A DNA stretch of 64,000 nucleotides from DATJPR01 sp963843525. GTDB lineage: Bacteria > Bacteroidota > Ignavibacteria > UBA10030 > UBA6906. The notes beneath the pieces are model-generated. The model was not told the origin of the DNA, searched no databases, and saw only the letters and a program-made list of their open reading frames with translations. This document shows, in pieces, positions 16,688 through 24,801 of this stretch. The stretch is from positions 248,001 to 312,000 of the forward strand of contig CAWJKM010000007.1 in assembly GCA_963843525.1 (NCBI GenBank). Reading direction: 5' to 3'. The translations under genes were made by a program, and so were the position numbers. Each line of letters opens with the position of its first letter. Position 1 is the stretch's first letter.

Positions 16688-17791
16688 TCACACAGCCATT
16701 TCGGATTGGGCGTCGAAAAAGTGGAGTTTCGAAGTATCGACATGAAGCATGCACGGCTTCCCTACGGCCGGAGGGACATCGGCGGAGATCCGTGCGACGT
16801 AGTTTGACCCTGCACCGGTCGAAAAATACACAAAGATCTCGTTACCCACCGGTTCCACCACTTCCACGTGTGCGGTCAGAGGGGCAGTAGAAGTGACCTC
16901 GGTAGGCTTGTGGAGGTAGAGGTGTTCAGGGCGGATACCCAGCGTCACGGTCTTTCCGCTGAACTGCTGCAGGCCGGCTGAATACGTCCGGGGGAGGTCC
17001 ACGGTGAGCGGTGTCCCTTCCTGATGGAAGGAGAGCCCGCCGTTGTTTTGGACGTTTCCTGTCATGAAATTCATGGTCGGGCTTCCGATGAAGCCTGCCA
17101 CGAATTTATTGACCGGATGGTGGTAGATATTGAGTGGCGTGTCGACCTGTTGCACCACGCCGTCCCGCATGACCACGATCCGATCGCCCATCGACATCGC
17201 TTCGATCTGATCATGGGTGACATAAATCATTGTAGTCTGCAATTTCAGGTGGAGCCTTGAAATCTCCGTTCGCATCTGCACCCGCAGATTCGCGTCGAGA
17301 TTGCTCAGTGGTTCGTCGAAAAGAAATACTTTCGGCTGTCGGACTATCGCACGGCCGAGCGCCACCCGCTGGCGTTGCCCGCCCGAGAGGGCTTTGGGCT
17401 TCCGGTCGAGGAACTCCTCGATGCCGAGGATCTTCGCCGCATGCCGCGTCCGCTCCATGATTTCTTTCTTCTCGTACTTCCGCAATTTGAGGCCGAAGGC
17501 GAGGTTCTCGAACACGGTCATGTGAGGATACAGCGCGTAGTTTTGAAAGACCATGGCAATGTCGCGGTCTTTCGGAGGGATGTCGTTGACCACTTTTCCA
17601 TCGATCGAGATCGTTCCTCCGGATATTTCTTCCAGGCCTGCGATCATACGCAGTACCGTGGATTTGCCGCACCCGGAGGGGCCCACCAGGACAAGGAACT
17701 CTTTGTCGATGATCTGAACGGAGACATCTTTTACGGCAGTGACCTTGTTGTCGTACACCTTGACAACGTGATCAAGAGTGACTTCGGCCAT
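16688..17791 (-). CDS. MalK/UgpC-type ABC transporter ATPase (orphan)
   Basis: 367 residues. Walker A GPSGCGKST (37-45), Q-loop FQNYALYPH, signature LSGGQRQR, Walker B VFLFDEP and the switch His in YVTHD are all present. They are followed by a C-terminal regulatory OB-type domain (GIRPEHLYL) typical of sugar-importer ATPases of the MalK, MsmX and UgpC group. The start at 17791 begins right at the conserved MAEVTLDHV; the frame continues upstream to 17968 but without family similarity. No permease or binding protein lies nearby, so it may serve several distant importers, as MsmX does. The exact sugar cannot be inferred. Confidence 0.92.
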   Translation of the reverse strand: MAEVTLDHVVKVYDNKVTAVKDVSVQIIDKEFLVLVGPSGCGKSTVLRMIAGLEEISGGTISIDGKVVNDIPPKDRDIAMVFQNYALYPHMTVFENLAFGLKLRKYEKKEIMERTRHAAKILGIEEFLDRKPKALSGGQRQRVALGRAIVRQPKVFLFDEPLSNLDANLRVQMRTEISRLHLKLQTTMIYVTHDQIEAMSMGDRIVVMRDGVVQQVDTPLNIYHHPVNKFVAGFIGSPTMNFMTGNVQNNGGLSFHQEGTPLTVDLPRTYSAGLQQFSGKTVTLGIRPEHLYLHKPTEVTSTAPLTAHVEVVEPVGNEIFVYFSTGAGSNYVARISADVPPAVGKPCMLHVDTSKLHFFDAQSEMAV

Positions 17792-17873
17792 GACAGGTTC
17801 TTTCCGGAGTGAAGACCGCGATGAGGAACGGGATACGTGACAAGAGGAAATATAGAGAGAGGGTGGGGGAAAG

Positions 17874-19319
17874 TCAATGAGAAGAGGGCGGAAGAGGGGG
17901 CGGAGCTTGCACCCTGACAGGATCCGACACCCAGCCCCCGCCGTCCCAGTACCGGACACGCCGGACAAGGGAACGCAAATACGCTTCCGTGAGAGGGACC
18001 CGAATCTTCCGCTCGGCGTACAGTCGGTTGTGAATCATGATCATCGTGTTGTTCGGCTTTATGTGCGTCACTTTCATCGTGCTGTCCAGGATCGCATCAT
18101 AGCCGTAGTATTTCTCATCGTCCGATAAGTTGTTCCCGCCACCGACAAAGGCCATCAGTTCGCCGTCGGGCAAATGGGTCACATCGCGAACCATCATACG
18201 GGTTGACGTCAGCAGGGCAGACTCAGGAACAGGCAAGGCAAGATAATATTGTTCCCCGCGATTCGTGTCGAAGCTGAAGCCCCGGGATGCCGAGGATTCC
18301 GTGCTGCCGACGATGGAAAGAGGGTCCAGGACCTCCAGGATCGGCACCGGGTCGCTGCGATAATCGTCGACGTCGTTCTCCCCGAACAGCAGAAGTTCTG
18401 TCCGACCATCGCGATCGATGTCCGCCGTATCGACACGAAGTAAACCGAAGTGCCAGAAATGGCCGAGAGTGCTCCCGTTGAGGTCATTGCGTTGAACGGC
18501 TGTCGGAGATCGCCCTCCCGAGTAATCCGCAACAAATTCGGTAACGCCTGAACGGGAACTCCGCGAAACGACAAGGCGGTTTGGGACGAACGGTAGGTTA
18601 TATCCTCTTCCCCTGAAGGAAATCTTCCCATCCGGAGGAGGGAAGTTCCCTTTCTCGCGACCTTCACCGTCCAGGAGTTTCACTCTCTGGCGTGAGTCCT
18701 CTGTGATTTCTTTCCCGACCTTGAATGATGTGAGGAGAACATTGGTCGCTGAACCCGCCGGTTTCACAACAAGGATCTGGTGTCTCAGCAACTCCTGGTC
18801 CCCGTTGTCCGGGTACGGCGCTACGGGGTAGAAGGGTAAAGAGAAGAGCAATTCGCTGGCTTCATTGTAGGCGGAAAAGGTTCCGTCCCGCTTATTGATT
18901 GTCGTAAAAGAAGGATTGGAGTCGACGTTTTTCCGAACGAACAGCAGGGTGCAGAGCACAATCAGGAACACTCCTCCGATGGCTGAGACGCCGGCTGCGA
19001 GAGGATGCATGCGAATGACTTCGAGTGCATGCTGCGGGAACGATGTGTGGAACGCATTCACAGCGAATGCCGGAGACTTTCGCAGAACGAGGGGCGCCCG
19101 GTGCGGAAGCGGGACAAGGGACCGTGTCGGTGGCACCCCGCTCGATTCGGATGTCCGGTAGTGAGCGGCGACTTCAACGTAGAATTCCCGTATCTCTTCG
19201 GCGAAAGCGTTACATGCCGGACAGGTCCTCAGGTGGGCCTCGATCTCCGCCGCCTGATTCTTCATCTCCGCCGCACGAAGGACGTACAGCTCGATGCTAT
19301 GTTCTGTGGGATGAGTCAT
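17874..19319 (-). CDS. Anti-sigma-like zinc-finger membrane protein with large exported C-terminal domain
   Basis: 481 residues from ATG 19319 (a TTG three codons upstream is less likely). The N-terminus carries H29-x3-C33-x2-C36 in EAHLRTCPAC, the same ZAS-like arrangement as the anti-sigma factor at 12222-13190. A membrane helix is at about 103-127. About 350 residues beyond it would be exported, with an FG-GAP/VCBS-like element (RVDTADIDRDGRTELLLFGE) and an Asp-rich segment. The gene follows an unknown 344-residue protein by 54 bases in the same direction. This mimics a sigma/anti-sigma pair with an unusually large sensor. Function is inferred only from the zinc motif and topology. Confidence 0.6.
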   Translation of the reverse strand: MTHPTEHSIELYVLRAAEMKNQAAEIEAHLRTCPACNAFAEEIREFYVEVAAHYRTSESSGVPPTRSLVPLPHRAPLVLRKSPAFAVNAFHTSFPQHALEVIRMHPLAAGVSAIGGVFLIVLCTLLFVRKNVDSNPSFTTINKRDGTFSAYNEASELLFSLPFYPVAPYPDNGDQELLRHQILVVKPAGSATNVLLTSFKVGKEITEDSRQRVKLLDGEGREKGNFPPPDGKISFRGRGYNLPFVPNRLVVSRSSRSGVTEFVADYSGGRSPTAVQRNDLNGSTLGHFWHFGLLRVDTADIDRDGRTELLLFGENDVDDYRSDPVPILEVLDPLSIVGSTESSASRGFSFDTNRGEQYYLALPVPESALLTSTRMMVRDVTHLPDGELMAFVGGGNNLSDDEKYYGYDAILDSTMKVTHIKPNNTMIMIHNRLYAERKIRVPLTEAYLRSLVRRVRYWDGGGWVSDPVRVQAPPPLPPSSH

Positions 19320-19373
19320 TCGTTCCAAATAAATATCCTCGCATCTTCATTCCCATGCGGAAAGCAAAAATCG

Positions 19374-20408
19374 TCAGCCGAAAGCATGCTCCAGCGAAAG
19401 TCGGGCACGCTTGCGGACAAGCTTCATCAGGTATTCAACGGTATTTCTGTGATTCGAACGGTATTCCTCTTCGTTCAAATCAGGGTACCGTGTCTGCAAT
19501 CTGTGGAACAGCGACCCTTCCATTTCAGTTTCGCATGCTTCGGAGATGAGGGTGGCCGCGATCACATCGAAATACGATTTGTACAATGCTTCATCGATTC
19601 CGCCCGAAACAGTGTATTTTCTTCTCATCTGCCTTTCCACCGATGAACAGGCTTCTTCCACAATGCGTTGGAAGGTTCCCGAATCGAGATCGAGATCGAT
19701 GTGCGTCTCGGGTTCATCGGGGTGGATTCGTGATGAAGAGAGGAAGTCGCGGAGGGCAAGGCCGAGGGGGACCAGGGGGACAACGCGACAGTAATCCGAT
19801 TGCTCCCGGATATGGGAAGAAAGGGCGGAGAGCATCGACGGGATTCGACTGTCGGGACGGTGGATCCTGGAGAGTATACGAAAGAGCGATTCGCGGTCCA
19901 GCAGCGGTTTGCCGAACAACGGATCACATCCGGTCGCGCTGAGCACCGTATCGCCAAACCGATCGCCTTCGACAAACTCTCCAGCGAGGGAAGCCCCCAA
20001 TTTTATATTCCGGAGGATTTTCCCCAGAGTCGGATCCATTTCATTGTAGGTCCGGAAGAGTCCATTCCTCACTTTCGAAAAAACCAGTCTCCGGAGATAC
20101 GACAGGGTCTCTTCTTCCGAAATACTTTCCAGGTCCACGCACTCAAAATAGACTTGAATCTGGACGGGAATTTTTTCCTCGTTGAGAGTAAAGAGGTCGG
20201 CGATGCAGTCAAACGCCAGGTCGCGCAACGGGAGGGAGAGTATGGAGGGTGTAAGCTGCCCGGTGGCCGCCTTCCGTTCGAGAAGCGTGAGGGCGACGGC
20301 GTGACAGATGTGGACGAATTGTGTAAACATCCTCGGCGACTGTTCCTGTCGAACAATCGCACGGACGATATCCCTGATCGTAGGTGTTGAGCGGGGCAGC
20401 GGAAGCAT
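19374..20408 (-). CDS. Unknown protein, possibly a divergent sigma-70-like regulator
   Basis: 344 residues; I do not recognise a confident family. The start at ATG 20408 is the first in frame after the lacI promoter region; the Shine-Dalgarno is weak, so it is uncertain. A segment near 55-125 (LRDLAFDCIADLF, then LSYLRRLVFSKVRNGLF) resembles sigma region 2 in spacing. The C-terminus (DLNEEEYRSNHRNTVEYLMK then LVRKRARLSL) looks like a degenerate region 4 helix-turn-helix. A middle part of about 150 residues is unexplained. It lies directly upstream of an anti-sigma-like gene, as in the ECF pair at 12222-13753, which is the main reason for the suggestion. No membrane segment or signal is seen. 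Confidence 0.4.
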   Translation of the reverse strand: MLPLPRSTPTIRDIVRAIVRQEQSPRMFTQFVHICHAVALTLLERKAATGQLTPSILSLPLRDLAFDCIADLFTLNEEKIPVQIQVYFECVDLESISEEETLSYLRRLVFSKVRNGLFRTYNEMDPTLGKILRNIKLGASLAGEFVEGDRFGDTVLSATGCDPLFGKPLLDRESLFRILSRIHRPDSRIPSMLSALSSHIREQSDYCRVVPLVPLGLALRDFLSSSRIHPDEPETHIDLDLDSGTFQRIVEEACSSVERQMRRKYTVSGGIDEALYKSYFDVIAATLISEACETEMEGSLFHRLQTRYPDLNEEEYRSNHRNTVEYLMKLVRKRARLSLEHAFG

Positions 20409-20598
20409 GTCCGGATTTGAGCCTGGTCGAAGAACGCTGACGGGGAGAGATCGGGGTACGGGGGGAGAACCGGACACCGTCCTGACAATATACGAATTTT
20501 TATGAGATAGGCAATTCCCGTGTTTTCCAATGGAAATGCTTTTGCGATATTTCTGCCATTCCATGGCAAAAATGCGCAAATAAAAAGGACTCTCCCTC

Positions 20599-20627
20599 TT
20601 GACAACCGGGGTTTCTTCCATTATATT
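20599..20627 (+). promoter_or_regulatory. Sigma-70-type promoter of the lacI-type gene
   Basis: TTGACA (20599-20604) and TATATT (20622-20627) are separated by exactly 17 bases. Transcription would start near 20634, inside the operator. Because the promoter lies within the longest upstream frame, translation must begin later, at 20679. Confidence 0.8.
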
Positions 20628-20642
20628 TGGAAGCGCTTCCAA
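20627..20642. promoter_or_regulatory. LacI-family operator TTGGAAGCGCTTCCAA
   Basis: A perfect 16-base palindrome with the central CG step typical of LacI/GalR operators. It covers the expected transcription start of the regulator gene, which indicates autorepression. The same core is repeated at 42231-42244. Confidence 0.85.
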
Positions 20643-20678
20643 GAAATTGCCATTCTATCATTGCACATCGCTCCCTCA

Positions 20679-21737
20679 ATGGGTGTTACGATATACGATC
20701 TCGCTCGAGAAGCGAAGGTAGGTATCGGGACAGTCTCACGCTGTCTCAACAACCACCCGAGTGTGGCACCCGAGACCCGTGCCCGGGTCCTTGCCGTGAT
20801 AAAGCGGCTCGATTACCACCCTCATGCGTACGCCCAGCGTCTCGCCTCCAAACGCACAAACACGATCGCGTGCATCATTCCGTATTTCACCAACTACTTT
20901 TTTGTTCAGGTCCTCAGGGGAGTGCAGGACAAGGCAGGCGAGATCGGCATCGATCTCATTCTCTATGGAGTGGATCACCCGGAGCAGGCGGAACACTACC
21001 TTCGCAGGTCGCTCAACCGGGGTCATGTCGATGGCGTGATGTTTTTCTCGATGAAGTTTCCCGAGGGATTTGTATCGCGCTTTCAGCAGATGCAGCTGCC
21101 GCTGGTTCTCGTCGACACGATGCACCCGCAATTCGATTCCATCCGCGTTGAGAACCGTGAAGGCGCATTGATGGCCATGCGGCACCTGATCGGACTCGGT
21201 CACACCAACATCGCGATGATCAACGCGAGTCTTCAGACGCAGCCCGCTCAGGCCCGGCTGGAGGGATACAGGGCCGCCCTTGAGGAGGCGCACCTCACCT
21301 ATTCCCAGGATCGCGTGTTCATTTCCACGATCGGGAAACAGGATGGATTCGACCGCGATTCGGGGCGTGCCTCGATGCGGGAACTCTTGCGTTACCCGGA
21401 TGCCCGCAGGGACATTACGGCGGTCTTCGTCGCGAGCGATGTCCAGGCCATCGGCGCTCTCGAAGTCGCCCGTGAACAGGGTGTGCGGGTTCCGGAAGAT
21501 ATCGCTGTCATCGGCTTCGACGACATCGAGCTTGCCGCGCACGCGGGTCTCACGACGATGCGGCAGCCGATGCACGAGATGGGAGAACTGGCGCTCGAAA
21601 AATTAGTGGCAAGAGTGAAGGACCCGCAGGCGCGTCCGACGCTCACGAGTTTTATGCCCGAGCTGGTAATTCGTGAAACATGCGGCGCGACTCGTGTCAG
21701 CCGGCATCTTCCCGTTGGTGAGCCGGCTCCTCACTGA
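20679..21737 (+). CDS. LacI-family transcriptional regulator, probable alpha-glucan repressor
   Basis: 352 residues. The N-terminal LacI helix-turn-helix (VTIYDLAREAKVGIGTVSRC) and hinge (RVLAVIKRLDYHPHAYAQRL) are followed by a periplasmic-binding-protein-like effector domain (NTIACIIPYFTNYFFVQVLR ... EDIAVIGFDDIELAAHAGLT). The start at 20679 gives the standard family N-terminus and lies after the mapped promoter; the frame upstream from 20520 cannot be transcribed from it. The palindrome over its own promoter also overlaps the amylase operon promoter 21.6 kb away, so it most likely represses both until a maltodextrin-type inducer binds. The effector is inferred from the targets. Confidence 0.93.
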   Translation: MGVTIYDLAREAKVGIGTVSRCLNNHPSVAPETRARVLAVIKRLDYHPHAYAQRLASKRTNTIACIIPYFTNYFFVQVLRGVQDKAGEIGIDLILYGVDHPEQAEHYLRRSLNRGHVDGVMFFSMKFPEGFVSRFQQMQLPLVLVDTMHPQFDSIRVENREGALMAMRHLIGLGHTNIAMINASLQTQPAQARLEGYRAALEEAHLTYSQDRVFISTIGKQDGFDRDSGRASMRELLRYPDARRDITAVFVASDVQAIGALEVAREQGVRVPEDIAVIGFDDIELAAHAGLTTMRQPMHEMGELALEKLVARVKDPQARPTLTSFMPELVIRETCGATRVSRHLPVGEPAPH

Positions 21738-21975
21738 GGCGATGGTCAGCGGGCCTGCCCGGGCATCGACTCCGGCGTCCGGCCTTGCAGAGTGTATTGT
21801 AGAAAGAAGAAACTGGCGGCATGGGCAGTTGCACCTGCCGTCCTCACAAGAAAGGATCCATTTTTCGATCGTTTGCTTACGACCTTCTATGACACCCCAT
21901 TGTGTGCCTTCCCGTGTCCGCCGTCCTCGTAAGCTGCGATCTCGCCGTGTCCGTCTGCAAAAGGAGCACTCCACT

Positions 21976-24801
21976 ATGACTATCCGTGCAGCTTTGAGCT
22001 GCTTTCTCCTCTTCCTCGGTGCGGCCGTTGCCCTCGGGGGAACCACCGGCAAAATCACCGGCACGATAAAGGATGCGCAGACGGGCGAGGCGATCGTTGG
22101 GGCGAGCGTTCTTCTCCAGGGAACATCTCAGGGCGCGGCGTCGAACCTCGACGGCTACTACGTCATCCTTAATGTGTCGCCCGGGAAGTACGACCTCGTG
22201 ATTTCCGCAGTCGGATACAACAAGAAGCAGATCAACGGCGTCGCGGTATCGATCGATCTTACCACGACGATCGACGTCACGCTGAACTCGACCGTGCTGC
22301 AGATGGGCGAGGAGATTGTGACCACTGCGACGAGGCCGATGGTCACGAAAGATCTCACCGCAACGACCGCTGTCGTCAGCGGCGAGCAAATTCGGGCCCT
22401 CCCGGTGACGGAGATCTCCCAGGTGTTGAATCTCCAGGCGGGGTTTGTCAATGGAAGCCTCCGCGGCGGCCGACAGGGCGAAGTTGCCTACTGGATCGAC
22501 GGCGTGCCGGTGACGGATTCGTACGACCGGTCCGAGCTCGTGGAGATCAACAAGAACGCTGTTGAAGAAATGCAGGCAATCTCCGGCGCGTTCAACGCGG
22601 AATACGGCTCGGCCATGGGCGGCATCGTGAATATCGCGACCAAAGAGGGATCGGATAAGTACACCGGATCGCTCCAGACCTATTTCGGGGGATATGCACC
22701 AAGTGACAAGAGCTTATTTCCGGGGAATGACAAATTCCGCCCAACCTCAATCAGGGATTATGAAGGGAGCGCGAGCGGCCCGGTGCTCGGCAACACCCTC
22801 ACGTTCTTCGCCAACGCCCGGTATTATTATTCCGACGGTTATCTCTTCGGCTTCAACAGGTTCAACCCCTCCAACGTCGCGTATACCGACAGTCTAGGCA
22901 ACTTCCATCTCTCTCGTGATCCCAGCGGCCGGGGAGACAGCTCAAGAGTCTCCATGAATTCGTCGGAACGCAAGTATGGCCAGGCGAAACTCACATGGCG
23001 GATTACTCCGACCTTGAAAGTGACTGGCAACTACATTTACGATTGGAATAAATCCCGGCCGTACAGCGGGTTCCAGCCGAACTATCGGAATTATTTCTAC
23101 GATCCGAACGGTTTCGGCTACGATCACAATGTGACCAATACCTTCATTTTCCAGCTGAGCCATGTGCTCAGTGATCGCACGTTCTATTCCGTGAATGGAT
23201 CGGTGTACTGGAAGGACTATCGTTATTCACTGTACGATGATTTGAATGATCCGCGCTATGTCCACCCCAACGTCGGGGTTTCCTATGACAGCTACAGTTT
23301 CCTGTCGGGGGGGACCGACCTCCGGTACACTCACCGGACGACAACCACGTACCTTGGGAAGGCCGATATTACAAGTCAGATCTCCGAGACCCACCTCATG
23401 AAAATTGGCGTGGAATTCCGCCAACACAAAATTGACTATAACAACCTGACCCTTACCCCGGTCATCGGACAAGGCTCCTTCACTCCTGCAACAAGCAGTC
23501 CTTTCATAACCACGCAAATCCCGGACATTACCACCGCCGGTCATGATCTGTATCAGCACAAACCGTACGAAGCGGCGGCCTATATCCAGGATAAAATGGA
23601 GTTCAAGGACTTCATTGTGAATCTCGGCATCAGATTCGATTATTTTCAGCCGGATGGTCACGTCTTGAACGATGCGCATCCCGATCCCAACGACCCGCTC
23701 TATTATACGTACACCGTTGACGATCCGAACATCTTCAATCCGCTCAAGCCGGACAACAGGTTCTTCGACTACAATAAGAACGGCGTGCAGGATCCCGGAG
23801 AGCCGGCAAAAACCGTAGCGGACCGGATGTCCTATTGGTACAGGAAGGCCACGGCAAAATGGCAGATCAGCCCGCGCCTCGGGTTCTCATTCCCGATCAC
23901 CGCCCGCGGGGTGGTGCATTTTTCCTACGGTCACTTCTTTCAGATTCCGCGTTTCGAGTATCTCTACGACAATCCTTATTTCAAAGTCGGGCAGGGAACA
24001 ACCAATATCATCAGCAACGCAGACCTTGGCGCAGAACAGACGATCAATGGGGAACTCGGAATTCAGCAGCAGCTCACCGACGACATTTCAGCGGATCTCA
24101 CCGCGTATCTGCGTGATATTCGCAACCTGAGTTCCACCCGGGGCGTGCTGATCTCCACCTTCGGGGGCGCGATCCAGTACGCAAAGTATGTGAACAGCGA
24201 TTTCGGACTCGTCAAGGGAATTGTCCTGTCGATCGTCAAGCGTTTCTCCAGCGGTCTGAGCGCAACGCTCGATTACACGTATCAGGTTGCCCGGGGCACC
24301 AACTCCGATCCGAATGCCGCCTTCAACGCAGCGCTGGGAGGGCAGCAACCCGAGGTGTTCCTGGCGCCGCTGGACTGGGATCAACGGCATACGTTGAATA
24401 TCACCGTTGCTTACCGTCAGAAGGATTGGGGCGTGAGCCTGATCGGCAAATACGGCAGCGGATCGCCATACACACCACGGGCAACGACCGATATCACCTC
24501 GCTCCTCACGAACAGTCAGCTCAAGCCGTCGTTCATGGACGTAGACATGGATGCGAACTACCAGTTTGCATTCGACAAGACGCGGGTTGTGGTCTATGCC
24601 AGGGTGATCAACCTGTTTGACATCATGAACGAAGTCAATGTGTTCAATGATTCGGGGAGAGCCGGATTCACCATCGATGAAGCGACGGCGATCGCGAACA
24701 ATCCCCGTCAGTACGTCAACACGATCAATCAGTGGTTTACCATTCCGACGAACTACTCGGAACCGCGTCGCATTGAATTTGGCATGAACCTGGAGTTCTA
24801 G
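21976..24801 (+). CDS. SusC-like TonB-dependent outer-membrane receptor
   Basis: 941 residues. A signal peptide (MTIRAALSCFLLFLGAAVAL) is followed by a carboxypeptidase-regulatory-like domain (about 25-110: GKITGTIKDAQTGEAIVGAS), a TonB plug (about 110-230: IDGVPVTDSYDRS, EYGSAMGGIVNI) and a long beta-barrel ending RRIEFGMNLEF. Such receptors import oligosaccharides with TonB energy. AAAGGAG lies about 8 bases before ATG 21976; the frame extends to 21673 but overlaps the lacI gene. No SusD partner is encoded; instead the next genes encode a large exported protein and a PorV/PorQ-like protein. It starts 238 bases after lacI and may be reached by read-through or have its own promoter. Confidence 0.92.
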   Translation: MTIRAALSCFLLFLGAAVALGGTTGKITGTIKDAQTGEAIVGASVLLQGTSQGAASNLDGYYVILNVSPGKYDLVISAVGYNKKQINGVAVSIDLTTTIDVTLNSTVLQMGEEIVTTATRPMVTKDLTATTAVVSGEQIRALPVTEISQVLNLQAGFVNGSLRGGRQGEVAYWIDGVPVTDSYDRSELVEINKNAVEEMQAISGAFNAEYGSAMGGIVNIATKEGSDKYTGSLQTYFGGYAPSDKSLFPGNDKFRPTSIRDYEGSASGPVLGNTLTFFANARYYYSDGYLFGFNRFNPSNVAYTDSLGNFHLSRDPSGRGDSSRVSMNSSERKYGQAKLTWRITPTLKVTGNYIYDWNKSRPYSGFQPNYRNYFYDPNGFGYDHNVTNTFIFQLSHVLSDRTFYSVNGSVYWKDYRYSLYDDLNDPRYVHPNVGVSYDSYSFLSGGTDLRYTHRTTTTYLGKADITSQISETHLMKIGVEFRQHKIDYNNLTLTPVIGQGSFTPATSSPFITTQIPDITTAGHDLYQHKPYEAAAYIQDKMEFKDFIVNLGIRFDYFQPDGHVLNDAHPDPNDPLYYTYTVDDPNIFNPLKPDNRFFDYNKNGVQDPGEPAKTVADRMSYWYRKATAKWQISPRLGFSFPITARGVVHFSYGHFFQIPRFEYLYDNPYFKVGQGTTNIISNADLGAEQTINGELGIQQQLTDDISADLTAYLRDIRNLSSTRGVLISTFGGAIQYAKYVNSDFGLVKGIVLSIVKRFSSGLSATLDYTYQVARGTNSDPNAAFNAALGGQQPEVFLAPLDWDQRHTLNITVAYRQKDWGVSLIGKYGSGSPYTPRATTDITSLLTNSQLKPSFMDVDMDANYQFAFDKTRVVVYARVINLFDIMNEVNVFNDSGRAGFTIDEATAIANNPRQYVNTINQWFTIPTNYSEPRRIEFGMNLEF

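Noticed and set aside
20520..20678. N-terminal extension of the LacI-type protein
   Set aside because: It would contain the promoter and operator; the LacI helix-turn-helix begins directly after the ATG at 20679.
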